Origin: DAOTTY01 sp034437575
Lineage (GTDB): Bacteria; Chloroflexota; Anaerolineae; Aggregatilineales; Phototrophicaceae
Assembly (NCBI GenBank): GCA_034437575.1
Contig: DAOTTY010000136.1
Coordinates: forward strand, 1 to 56,215
Length of the DNA stretch: 56,215 bases
Direction of reading: 5' to 3'
Shown here: positions 23,808 to 31,877 of the stretch, piece after piece
Position numbering within the stretch: the first letter of the stretch is position 1
How the letters are laid out: every line of letters starts with the position of its first letter
Position numbers and translations under genes: made by a program
Notes under the pieces: generated by a model
What the model was told of the DNA's origin: nothing
The model's database searches: none
The model's input: the letters and a program-made list of their open reading frames with translations, nothing else

Positions 23808-24587
23808 TTGAGTAAAAAGACCGAGCATCAGGATGAGGCCCTCATTCTGTTAAAATTATTGGCGCATGACCTGCGCTGGGCCGTTGTAAAGTCGTTGGCA
23901 ACGACGGATATGCGCGTCGGTGAAATTGTAGCGGGTGTGCAACAGCCAACTAACCTCGTATCCTATCACCTTAAAAAGCTGCGTGATGGCAACGTGGTCA
24001 ACGCCCATCGCAGCAATGCAGACGCCCGTGATGTTTACTACACGCTGGACTTTGACCGCGTGCGCGAAGCGCTCAAGCTGGTGGGCAAGTCGGTGTCTTT
24101 GTTTTCGCAGGGCCTGCCAGCAAACCTGCCGGTGCGTATTGTGTTCGTGTGTACAGACGGCAGCCTGCGCTCGCGCATGGCAGCGGCCATTGCCTACAAG
24201 CTCAACGAGCAGTTAGAGGGAAACTACATCGAGTCGTACATTGGCGGCCTTACCCTGGCCCCCCTCCATCCCGAAACGGCCCACATCCTACGCCAACTCA
24301 ATTTAGACGTGCATCACACGCCGCTGCGCCACATTGACGAATTTAATACGGATAACGTGGACTTCGCCATTACGGTTTGTGACCAGGTGCGCGATATGTA
24401 CCCGGCCTTCCCGCCTGACCTCAAACGGATGCACTGGAGCATTCCGCCGCCCAGCCCCATGCAAGACCCGGAAGCACGCCAGGAAGCCTACCGCGAAACG
24501 TATAAGCTCATCGAAGACCGCATCGTGTACTTCATTGAGTCGTTGCAGCGGCTCACGGCAGTCGAAGACGACGACGCAGCATCCTAA
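23808..24587 (+). CDS. ArsR-type HTH fused to low-molecular-weight phosphatase/arsenate-reductase domain
   Basis: 259 residues from a TTG at 23808, with GGAAGG eight bases upstream. Residues about 8-100 are an ArsR-type winged helix (LLKLLAHDLRWAVVKSLA, then QQPTNLVSYHLKKLRDGNVV). The usual ArsR metal-binding cysteine box is not seen. Residues about 108-245 resemble LMW protein phosphatases and the related ArsC: the P-loop is C115-TDGSL-R121, a complete CX5R. The general-acid Asp expected in the later HWG-x-DDP loop is replaced: H209-W-S-I-P-P-P. The C-terminal domain may therefore bind an oxyanion without efficient catalysis, which would suit a ligand sensor attached to a DNA-binding domain. 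No arsenic transporter gene is near. Confidence 0.85.
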   Translation: MSKKTEHQDEALILLKLLAHDLRWAVVKSLATTDMRVGEIVAGVQQPTNLVSYHLKKLRDGNVVNAHRSNADARDVYYTLDFDRVREALKLVGKSVSLFSQGLPANLPVRIVFVCTDGSLRSRMAAAIAYKLNEQLEGNYIESYIGGLTLAPLHPETAHILRQLNLDVHHTPLRHIDEFNTDNVDFAITVCDQVRDMYPAFPPDLKRMHWSIPPPSPMQDPEARQEAYRETYKLIEDRIVYFIESLQRLTAVEDDDAAS

Positions 24588-24603
24588 TGGCAGGGAGGGG
24601 CGG

Positions 24604-24632
24604 TTGCCTTCTGCGAGCGGGTCGCCCATAAT
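24604..24632 (+). promoter_or_regulatory. Promoter for the effector-associated-domain gene
   Basis: TTGCCT (24604-24609) and CATAAT (24627-24632) are 17 bp apart, with a leader of about 30 bases before the ATG at 24671. Confidence 0.45.
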
Positions 24633-24670
24633 AAAATGTAAACTAGCCGACAGCCTCAAGGGAGTAGCCT

Positions 24671-25186
24671 ATGCCCACCCCTGCCCAAACCCGCAAAGCC
24701 GTGATTGACTTCATGGTGCCGTTCATGGATACGCCCGCCAGCCGTCAGGCGCTTGTGAGTGGGGCACTGTGGGGCCAGCCCTATGTGGCCAATATCGACT
24801 GGACGGGCGCACCGACCGCCTTCACCAGCAGCCTGTTTGACGCCGTGTGGCGCGATGGTGGGGCTGAGGCCGTCCACGCGCTGCTGGACGAAATCGCCAC
24901 GCACACAGGCACCAATAATCAGGCCAAAGTTGAGCAGTTGAAGGCTGACCTTGCCACTATGCCCGGTGCCACGTCGTCCGTGACGCCCGCCCCCACCCAA
25001 CCTCAATCCGGCGGACCAACGTTCAACATCGGCGGCAGCGTGACCGGGAGCAACGTCAACATCGGCGGCGTGCAAACCATCACCAACCACAACCCGGCCC
25101 GCATGAAAACCTGCGCTAACTGCGGGGCAGAGGTCGCAGTGAACAAGCGACAGTGCCCGACGTGTAACTACACGCTGGCCTCTTAG
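24671..25186 (+). CDS. Effector-associated-domain (EAD-like) protein with C-terminal zinc ribbon
   Basis: 171 residues. Residues 1 to about 85 (VIDFMVPFMDTPASRQALV, then a VANIDWTGAPTAF turn and AVHALLDEIATHTG) match in layout the small helical effector-associated domains that join STAND NTPases, kinases, caspases and other effectors in bacterial conflict systems. A Pro/Thr/Gln linker leads to a short Gly/Asn repeat, FNIGGSVTGSNVNIGG (about 118-133), which I know to recur between such domains. The end (about 146-166) is a zinc ribbon with two CxxC knuckles (CANCG, CPTCN). It would act as an adaptor, not an enzyme. AGGGAG precedes the ATG. The gene ends 6 bp before the SGNH hydrolase gene. The EAD assignment is by pattern and needs profile confirmation. 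Confidence 0.7.
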   Translation: MPTPAQTRKAVIDFMVPFMDTPASRQALVSGALWGQPYVANIDWTGAPTAFTSSLFDAVWRDGGAEAVHALLDEIATHTGTNNQAKVEQLKADLATMPGATSSVTPAPTQPQSGGPTFNIGGSVTGSNVNIGGVQTITNHNPARMKTCANCGAEVAVNKRQCPTCNYTLAS

Positions 25187-25192
25187 TTTGCG

Positions 25193-26347
25193 ATGACGCG
25201 CCCCCAACAACTCGGCATCATCGCATTTGGGCTGCTGCTGGGCAGCGTGGTCGCGGCGGGGGTGTGGCTAGCCGTGATTCGCCCAGAGCAGTGTACACCC
25301 AACCTTGAGGCAGACGCAGCGACCCGCGCCATTAGCGCCCACAAAATACCGTGCGCTGTGTTCACCTGGGATTTGGCCGAACCCGGCTTGCCCAAACACA
25401 CCGTTCGCTACAACGGCCTGGGGATGCACGACGACCCGGTGACGTTTGAGCGCCCCCCAAACACCAGACGCATCCTCGTCATCGGCGATTCCTACGCGCA
25501 GGCGTTGCAGGTACCAATGGAACAGGGCTTTGTGGATACGCTAGAGCGCAACCTGAGCGCAGCGGGCGGCACCCGCTATGAGGTCATCAACCTGAGCATA
25601 GATACGCTAGGCACAGACCGCCTGCTGATGCTGTACGCAGCAGTAGGCCACCGCTTCGACGCGGACGTGGTGCTGCTGGCCACCTACGTGGGCAACGATG
25701 TGCAAAACAACCAGATCGAACTGGCCAAACTCCGCAATGAAGGCTACCAATCGCGGCCCTTCTTCAAGCTGGACAGCGGCGACAACCTGCGCCTGTACAA
25801 CTGGCAAAAAGACCCGCCCCCCGGCGACGACCCCGCCCCCGCGTGGCTGCGCCGCGCCATCACCCAGCGGCCCTACACTATCGGGACGCCGCCCACGCCG
25901 GAAATCATCAGCACCGACCCGTACCAGCTAGAATACCCGGTGCAGTTGGGCCTGTACCTGCCAGAAGACGACTACTGGCAAGAGGCGTGGATGCTCACCG
26001 ACGCGACAGTGAGCCAGTTTGCGGATTTGGTCGAGCAGCAGGGCAGCCGCTTCGGGGTCGTCGTGATTCCAGACCGCCGCGCCGTCCACGCAGCGGACTA
26101 TCAACAGACTATCCGGCGCTATCCATTTCTGGGCGAATTTGACGCTGCCGCCCCCCAGGAACGCATGGTCGCACTGGCTGAGGGGCACGGGGTTCCCACG
26201 CTGGATTTGCTGCCAGACCTGCGCCGGGTTGAAGACCTCGGAGAACGAGCCTACCTGCCGCTAGATGGGCACTACAACCCGATTGGCCATCTGGTGACGG
26301 CCAATGCGGTGCAAGCGTGGTTGTTTGAGTCGGCGCTGCTGCCCTAA
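25193..26347 (+). CDS. Membrane-anchored SGNH/GDSL hydrolase (AlgX/AlgJ-like)
   Basis: 384 residues. One N-terminal membrane anchor (about 7-28) leaves the rest outside the membrane. Catalytic pieces of the SGNH fold: nucleophile in VIGDSYAQA (Ser about 99), the Gly in the NLSIDTLGTDR region, an Asn in TYVGNDVQNN, and D-G-H near residue 358 (LPLDGHYNP), the DxH form found in AlgJ/AlgX O-acetyltransferases. It could deacetylate or acetylate a surface glycan; the substrate is unknown. The start ATG is only 6 bp after the stop of the zinc-ribbon gene with no Shine-Dalgarno of its own, so translation is probably coupled. Confidence 0.83.
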   Translation: MTRPQQLGIIAFGLLLGSVVAAGVWLAVIRPEQCTPNLEADAATRAISAHKIPCAVFTWDLAEPGLPKHTVRYNGLGMHDDPVTFERPPNTRRILVIGDSYAQALQVPMEQGFVDTLERNLSAAGGTRYEVINLSIDTLGTDRLLMLYAAVGHRFDADVVLLATYVGNDVQNNQIELAKLRNEGYQSRPFFKLDSGDNLRLYNWQKDPPPGDDPAPAWLRRAITQRPYTIGTPPTPEIISTDPYQLEYPVQLGLYLPEDDYWQEAWMLTDATVSQFADLVEQQGSRFGVVVIPDRRAVHAADYQQTIRRYPFLGEFDAAAPQERMVALAEGHGVPTLDLLPDLRRVEDLGERAYLPLDGHYNPIGHLVTANAVQAWLFESALLP

Positions 26348-26432
26348 CTCTCTGCTCCGATGGTGAATGCAGCAGCGGTATCACTTCTCACGGATACCGA
26401 ATCAAGTTCAGAGCCTGTAATTGTTGATGCGA

Positions 26433-28127
26433 TTATAATACGGCTCGAATAGTCTCAGATGCTAGAGAAGTCAAAACCTTGTCGAATTGATTCAGTAAGT
26501 CTATACCCCAATTCATCAATTCTTCGTGCTTTTCCTCATCGTTTATGTGCCCATCACGATAAACTGCAATTCGAGACGCCCGCTTGGAATTCAATCGTTC
26601 CCAACTTAGCTTTTCGTCAATCTGTGTTTCTATTTTTGCTCTCTGTTCATAGAGTTTATCGAAGATCGCTTTGTTTTTCGTTTCGTCTCCCACATCAATG
26701 TAAAAGTCAACTTTGAAGCGATTGCCTCGACTGAACGAAACGACGTAGGCTGTGATATGAGCTGGGTCCTCTCGAGGAATCCCCGCGACTGCTATCCAGT
26801 TAACTCCGAGGGGGTTGGTGTCTCGAGTTTGGAAGTCTGTCTGCTTAAGCTTTTCAAGAAACCGGCTGAAGAAGCGGATATAGCTGTCCTCACGGTCCTT
26901 GTTCTTTGAAAATTTCACCTTTTCGGATGTCATGTTGACCGACGCAACGCGCCAGCCCGCATCAAGCCATTGCTGAGACTGGATATGACTCACACTATCG
27001 TTTGCCCACCATGTACGATGCTTGCGAGCAGATTCGGGCAATTCCGCCTCAATTATCGTTTCAATATTACTGAACGTTAGAGACACATTTTGGGTATTGG
27101 GGTTGATGCCCTGTAGATAGAGCGCGAGCTTTGCATACCGTGACTCTCTCGGATTTATTTCTTCTTCGATGGGAACGTCCGCGCTTCGGACTTCTAAGTT
27201 TGGAGATGCCGCGTCTTCATTCTCCTCTTGCGACTGAATTGAGTATTCACCCGGGGGATGCGATTCTTGAAAAAAGCTACTACAGTAACGAAGCTGATCA
27301 CGTTCTTCCCGGGTTAATTCATCGCGGTTGAAGTGCGCTAGATCGTTCCGCATTTTACGTACGCTATCTAGCATTTTTTTGATGTTATCTTTTGGAATTG
27401 TGAAAGTTTGCGCGTAATGCTTCCAAACATCTTCAAAAAACAACAAGTCTATGAACTCGTTGAGAGTCAACTCATCAAGTCTTTTTGTCCGCGCATCCTG
27501 ACGGAAATTATCCAGTATTTTGTCTATGATCTGCCCATCGGGCTTCTTAGGTAAATTACTATCTAATGAAAAATATCGATGTAAAACTTCCTTAGCGAAA
27601 GTGCTTTGGTGTGCTGATGCAATTCGTGAGATTGCATCACTGAGTTTCATCTCATCCAAAACTCCATTTTCGTGCGAGAACGCTGCGTTTATGTGTTCTT
27701 TCAGAGCGGACTCAATGTCTCTGATATACATCAGGTCTTCGGACCTTTGACGGTAATACTCACTCGTGTCCCAAGCTGTCACAATTCCTACGAGCTTGTT
27801 GTCCTGATCTGCGATCAATACGCATGGTGCTTCGGACAAAGCGTCTAGTATTTCGGGTATTTCCTCATCGAATCTAAAAATTTTGGGGCGATTATGCATC
27901 ACTGCAAGGACAATCAAGTCCTTCGGAAAGAGTTCAACATGCTGAATGGATTGCAGCACTTGTTCCATTGTAATAATACCAACGATTTTGTCGTCTTCGG
28001 CAACCACGGGTAGCGCCGAAAAATCATTACTACGCATTAGCTCAATGGCTTTTGGCAGTGAATCATTTCTCTTCACGGTTGTCGGAGTAGGTCTTCCATC
28101 AAGAAGTTCACTTACAATACTGGGCAT
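26433..28127 (-). CDS. CBS-pair / HEPN-like / DUF7662 / DUF4268 multidomain protein (candidate defence effector)
   Basis: 564 residues from ATG 28127 (AGGGGGAT seven bases upstream; the longer TTG start lacks a site). Domains by eye: a CBS pair (about 1-140; DFSALPVVAEDDKIVGIIT and APCVLIADQDNKLVGIVTAWD), which usually binds adenine nucleotides; a helical region (about 150-290) with an R260-NDLA-H265 motif, the RX4-6H of HEPN RNases; a DUF7662 segment (about 330-410; LTFSNIETII, then HRTWWANDSVSH, WLDAGWRV); and a DUF4268 segment at the C-terminus (about 425-564; VDFYIDVGDETKNKAIFDKLYEQ). The base composition is clearly more AT-rich than the neighbours, which suggests recent acquisition. The set reads as nucleotide sensor plus RNA-cleaving effector; no experiment known to me covers this architecture. 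Confidence 0.75.
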   Translation of the reverse strand: MPSIVSELLDGRPTPTTVKRNDSLPKAIELMRSNDFSALPVVAEDDKIVGIITMEQVLQSIQHVELFPKDLIVLAVMHNRPKIFRFDEEIPEILDALSEAPCVLIADQDNKLVGIVTAWDTSEYYRQRSEDLMYIRDIESALKEHINAAFSHENGVLDEMKLSDAISRIASAHQSTFAKEVLHRYFSLDSNLPKKPDGQIIDKILDNFRQDARTKRLDELTLNEFIDLLFFEDVWKHYAQTFTIPKDNIKKMLDSVRKMRNDLAHFNRDELTREERDQLRYCSSFFQESHPPGEYSIQSQEENEDAASPNLEVRSADVPIEEEINPRESRYAKLALYLQGINPNTQNVSLTFSNIETIIEAELPESARKHRTWWANDSVSHIQSQQWLDAGWRVASVNMTSEKVKFSKNKDREDSYIRFFSRFLEKLKQTDFQTRDTNPLGVNWIAVAGIPREDPAHITAYVVSFSRGNRFKVDFYIDVGDETKNKAIFDKLYEQRAKIETQIDEKLSWERLNSKRASRIAVYRDGHINDEEKHEELMNWGIDLLNQFDKVLTSLASETIRAVL

Positions 28128-28189
28128 TTCGAAATCCCCCTCAAGGTAATCGACCAAACGCTTCAATACATATCAAATTAATGTAGCAA

Positions 28190-29518
28190 CTAACTCTCTG
28201 CTGGCGGAGGCTTGGGCAGGGTGAAGCTACCGGTGGGGTCATCCTCCATCACGAAGGCGTCCGGGTTGGCCTCACGCCGCGCTTTATATGCCTCCACGCG
28301 CTCGGCAAATTCAAGCAAATGCTGCCCCTGTGGGTAGTCTTCCAGGGAGATTGCCACCTTCTTGAGCGTGGTTATCAGCGCGTCAAAGGCGTACACCGCG
28401 TCGGGCGGCACGGTTTCCAGCACAATCGGCAGGATTTCCTCCGCTTCGCGGCGTTTTTCGATTACCAGATACGCCGTCAGCAAGTCGAAGTAGCCCCAGT
28501 AATTGCCCACCTCCGCCTGAACCTCGGCAGCGGCCAGCCGCGCCACCCGGCGATACATCTGCAACATGCGCTCAATGTCCTTCTGTTCGCCGTAAAGGGT
28601 GGCCAGATTCCCGAACGGATACGACGAGTTCGGCGTGACGGCAGCCGCCCGCTCATACGCCCGGATGGCCTCCGCGATCTGATTTTTGCGCTTGTACAGG
28701 CCACCCAGCGCCCCCCACCAGCTTTCGCCGTCCTCGTCTACCAGCTTGGGCGATGTACTCAACGCATCCTGCATCCACCGCTCCGCCTCGTTGAGCGTGC
28801 GCTCGCGCTCCAGGCCCTCCGGCATCTTCTCACCCTTGCGCCGGTACACAAAACCCAGCGTGGCTTTGGCCGGGTCGAAGTCCTCATCAATTTGCAGCGA
28901 CTTCCGAAGCTGCTGCTCGGCTTCGTTCAGCTCGCCCTTATTGGAATACACATAGCCCAGCCGGTAAAAGCTAACCGGGTTGTTGTCGTCCAGTTCAACG
29001 GCGCGTTTGTACGTGTTGATGGCCCCGTTCAGGTCGGTTGCCTTGTACTGCCGCTCCCCGAACGACAGCAGCGCAGTAGCAAGGGTTGCATTGGCCGCTT
29101 CGTCGCTCACCTGATCTGTCGCGGCTTGCAACTGCTGGCGCAGCAGTTCAAATTCGTGATTGCGGCGTTCCAGGTCATCATTGAACTGCTGGCGTATCTT
29201 CTTGATCTCATCTTCGACTTCCTCCCGCGCTTTGGTCAGGCTGTTTTGTGCGTTAATCAACCGGACGAAGCCCACCGCGCCCAGGGCGGCCCCGGCTATC
29301 GTCACGGCCACGCTAATCGCCTCGAAGATACCTAACAGGTTAAACGCAAAGTCGGTCAGGGCTTCGGCTCGCTCAACCGCAACGTCAGCACGGGCAGCGG
29401 CGTCTTCTGCCTGCCGTAGGATGTCCTCTTCGTCCTGAGCATAAACGGACACAGCGCCCAGCCCTGTGCCCAGGCCCACTATCGCAATTACTGCCAGCAG
29501 CAACCATCCCCGGCGCAT
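28190..29518 (-). CDS. Membrane-anchored TPR protein with coiled coil
   Basis: 442 residues from ATG 29518, chosen for GGGAGGT six bases upstream; the longest frame starts at a GTG (29566) that abuts the previous stop. Residues 1-28 are a signal sequence ending VYAQ. A second hydrophobic segment (about 60-90; ISVAVTIAGAALGAVGFVRLI) is a membrane helix. A strongly charged coiled coil follows (about 95-150), then six or more TPR motifs (about 155-400), for example AINTYKRAVELDDNNPVSFYRLGYVY. Topology is unsure: if the signal is cleaved, the coiled coil and TPRs would be cytoplasmic. It is encoded 48 bp downstream of the SLOG gene in one transcription unit and may be its membrane partner. Confidence 0.8.
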   Translation of the reverse strand: MRRGWLLLAVIAIVGLGTGLGAVSVYAQDEEDILRQAEDAAARADVAVERAEALTDFAFNLLGIFEAISVAVTIAGAALGAVGFVRLINAQNSLTKAREEVEDEIKKIRQQFNDDLERRNHEFELLRQQLQAATDQVSDEAANATLATALLSFGERQYKATDLNGAINTYKRAVELDDNNPVSFYRLGYVYSNKGELNEAEQQLRKSLQIDEDFDPAKATLGFVYRRKGEKMPEGLERERTLNEAERWMQDALSTSPKLVDEDGESWWGALGGLYKRKNQIAEAIRAYERAAAVTPNSSYPFGNLATLYGEQKDIERMLQMYRRVARLAAAEVQAEVGNYWGYFDLLTAYLVIEKRREAEEILPIVLETVPPDAVYAFDALITTLKKVAISLEDYPQGQHLLEFAERVEAYKARREANPDAFVMEDDPTGSFTLPKPPPAES

Positions 29519-29566
29519 TTCAACCTCCCTGGATGTCATCGTTAATTTGAAGAAGAAGCGGCTCAC

Positions 29567-30400
29567 CTACACCACATGAAAGGCAATCTGAAGCTTTTCG
29601 GTGAACTTGCCCGGCCCCGCGCCCACCCCCGCCAACTGCACATTGCCCCGGTCTATGATGGAGCGAATCAACGCCTGGCTGGTTTCCCCGGTGCGGACGG
29701 CAGAAGCCAGCTCGTCGGCAAAGCGCCCGCTGCCTTCCATTACGATGAGCGGCATGTCAATGTATTTGCTCGTTGCCATGAACGCCTCCTGCCGGGTGAT
29801 TTTGCCACCGTTCACCACCAGCCCCACCGCCTCACGCTTGCGCCCAGCCTGATCCCGGATGCCCCCGGCCAGGACGTGCGCCATGTTCACAATCATCTCG
29901 GATTCCGCCCCGTAGTCATCGCCCGTCACAAACACAAAATGCGAGTGACCGGGGCACAACTCGTGTGTGTCTTCTTTTTCTGGCCTACCGGGGTACGCAA
30001 TGCGGGCATAGGGCGCAATGCCTATCAACGGGAAGGTGTGCCCACCTTTATGGCGGGCGGTGGCCATCATCTCAATCACCCCAGACCGGGTGCCGCCGTC
30101 AATCACGGCGATGTTGTACTGCTGAGCAAAGGGGGCAATCGCCTGCTCAAACAGGCTGCGCGTGAGGGCCTTGTCCTCATCGGACATGCGGCTGGCCCCG
30201 CCCGTGATAAACATCGACAGGCGCGGCTCTGTCGAAAGCCCCAGGTAACCCAGCACATCACGCGGGTTGGCACGGGCTTCTACATACACCGCCGGAACCT
30301 CTGTCCCCGCTAACGTCACCGTATAGGCGCGGTCCATTGTGCCTTCGACAAACGGCTTGGGCGGCGTTAACCGGGAGAACCACTGTTTTAGGACGTTCAC
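29567..30400 (-). CDS. SLOG-superfamily protein, TRPM-type LSDAT domain (nucleotide-ligand sensor)
   Basis: 277 residues from GTG 30400, with GGGGAGGAAA ten bases upstream; the longer frame start at 30445 has no site. Most of the chain is one Rossmann-like domain of the prokaryotic TRPM-SLOG (LSDAT) type. Seen: FITGGASRM near residue 67, AVIDGGTRSGVIEMM, then PLIGIAPYARIAYPG, a LCPGHSHFVFVTGDDYGAESEMI segment quoted here in part, and GLVVNGGKITRQE with LIVMEGSGRFADELA. In the family these loops bind nucleotide-derived ligands such as ADP-ribose-like molecules. No effector domain is fused. The pairing with a membrane TPR protein fits SLOG systems in which a membrane component acts as the output. 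Confidence 0.85.
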   Translation of the reverse strand: MNVLKQWFSRLTPPKPFVEGTMDRAYTVTLAGTEVPAVYVEARANPRDVLGYLGLSTEPRLSMFITGGASRMSDEDKALTRSLFEQAIAPFAQQYNIAVIDGGTRSGVIEMMATARHKGGHTFPLIGIAPYARIAYPGRPEKEDTHELCPGHSHFVFVTGDDYGAESEMIVNMAHVLAGGIRDQAGRKREAVGLVVNGGKITRQEAFMATSKYIDMPLIVMEGSGRFADELASAVRTGETSQALIRSIIDRGNVQLAGVGAGPGKFTEKLQIAFHVV

Positions 30401-30531
30401 GTAACTATTTCCTCCCCACCGGGTGTAGATGGAGCATTTGGGCAACCAGGGCTACCATGATAGGCAAGTCGCAACAATACTACAGCAATCACCACGTTTT
30501 CGCCGCAAAATGCCGAGGTTATTTCCTGCCG

Positions 30532-31623
30532 ATGCAACATCCACTTGCCTTTCGCGCTCAACTGCTGGCCTGGTACGACCAGCACGCCGCCGCCCTGCCC
30601 TGGCGCAGCAGCCGTGACCCGTATCGCATCTGGCTATCTGAAATTATGCTCCAGCAAACGCAAATCGAAACCGTCAAACCGTACTACGCCGCCTTCACGG
30701 ATGCCTACCCCACCGTCCATGATTTAGCTGCTGCCCCGCTGGATGATGTCCTCAAGTTGTGGGAGGGCCTGGGCTACTACAGCCGCGCCCGCAACCTGCA
30801 CAAAGCCGCGCAAACCGTCGCCTTCCAGATGGACGGCACTTTCCCTACTACGGCTGAGGGCCTGCGCCAACTGCCGGGGATTGGTCCGTACACTGCTGGG
30901 GCTGTCGCCAGCATCGCCTACAACGAACCCGCCCCCGTACTGGACGGCAACGTCATCCGCGTGTTGACGCGCCTGGACGACATTGATCGTAACGTGAGTG
31001 AAACCGCTGTCAAAAACGAGTTGTGGGCGCTGGCCGCTTCGCTGGTACCCGCCGACCGCCCCGGCGACTACAATCAAGCGCTGATGGAACTGGGCCAGAC
31101 AATCTGCCGCCCGAAAAACCCGCTGTGCGCGGACTGCCCGTTACAAACGCACTGCGCCGCTTTTGCCAGCGGCACCCAGTTACAGCGGCCCGTCAAGCGG
31201 AAGAAAGCACCCACCCCGCACTATGACGTGGCAGCGGGCATGGTGTGGAACGACGCGGGGCAGGTGCTTATCGCGCAGCGCCCGCTAGACGGTTTGCTCG
31301 GCGGTCTGTGGGAGTTCCCCGGTGGCAAGCAGGAAGACGGCGAAACCCTGGAGGCGTGCCTCAAGCGTGAACTGCGTGAAGAACTGGCCATCGAGGTAGA
31401 GGTGGGGGAGGTGTTCACAGTGGTGAAGCACGCCTTCACGCACTTCAAAATCACGCTGCACGCTTTCACCTGCACCTACGTCGATACAGGCACCCCACCG
31501 CAAACGCTCGGCGTGCGGGACTATGCGTGGGTGATGCCGGACGCACTAGACCGTTACAGCTTCGGCAAGGCCGACCGTCAGGTTATCGCAGCCATGCGCC
31601 GCCGTAAGGATATGCTGCTATGA
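30532..31623 (+). CDS. mutY: A/G-specific adenine glycosylase MutY
   Basis: 363 residues from ATG 30532; in-frame sequence upstream overlaps the divergent gene and has no family similarity. MutY removes adenine opposite 8-oxoguanine. The HhH-GPD glycosylase domain (about 1-210) has IMLQQTQIETV, the hairpin LRQLPGIGPYTAGAVAS and the catalytic-Asp strand PVLDGNVIRVLTR. The [4Fe-4S] cluster is C-x6-C-x2-C-x5-C (CRPKNPLCADCPLQTHC). The C-terminal domain (about 230-355) is Nudix-like; its Nudix box GGKQEDGETLEACLKREL is complete, including RE-x-x-EE. The Shine-Dalgarno is weak. Divergent from the SLOG gene. Confidence 0.95.
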   Translation: MQHPLAFRAQLLAWYDQHAAALPWRSSRDPYRIWLSEIMLQQTQIETVKPYYAAFTDAYPTVHDLAAAPLDDVLKLWEGLGYYSRARNLHKAAQTVAFQMDGTFPTTAEGLRQLPGIGPYTAGAVASIAYNEPAPVLDGNVIRVLTRLDDIDRNVSETAVKNELWALAASLVPADRPGDYNQALMELGQTICRPKNPLCADCPLQTHCAAFASGTQLQRPVKRKKAPTPHYDVAAGMVWNDAGQVLIAQRPLDGLLGGLWEFPGGKQEDGETLEACLKRELREELAIEVEVGEVFTVVKHAFTHFKITLHAFTCTYVDTGTPPQTLGVRDYAWVMPDALDRYSFGKADRQVIAAMRRRKDMLL

Positions 31624-31645
31624 CCCGCGTCAGACAGGTGTTTAT

Positions 31646-31826
31646 CTACCGCTTTACTTTCATCCTCGCCTTGAGCATCTCATCCACACGGAGGGAGTCG
31701 AGCATTTCCTCACGGTCACCGTCAGTTAGCAAGCGTGCTGTTACGTTCAATGAGCGCTTGTGCTATGGCCTGCAAATCGTCTGGTAGCTGATAGGCAACT
31801 GATTCGTCGTCAAAAACTCCGTGATC
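31646..31826 (-). pseudogene. Frameshifted remnant of a small protein gene
   Basis: On the minus strand one frame reads DHGVFDDESVAYQLPDD and continues LQAIAQALIERN, then stops; a shift of one base near 31750 gives TARLLTDGDREEMLDSLRV and continues to a TAG at 31646-31648 (ending KARMKVKR). The two halves look like one short charged protein broken by a frameshift, with a further stop just upstream of the first half. I do not recognise the family. The rest of the gap 31624-31877 holds nothing else visible. Confidence 0.3.
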
Positions 31827-31877
31827 TCACTGAATACCGTGCGCGGCAGTACCAGTCCAAGCAGCGGCACCACTCGG

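Noticed and set aside
28319..29335. 338-codon plus-strand frame opposite the TPR gene
   Set aside because: Leu/Arg-rich mirror of the TPR coding strand with no domain; the TPR protein is supported by a Shine-Dalgarno and repeats.
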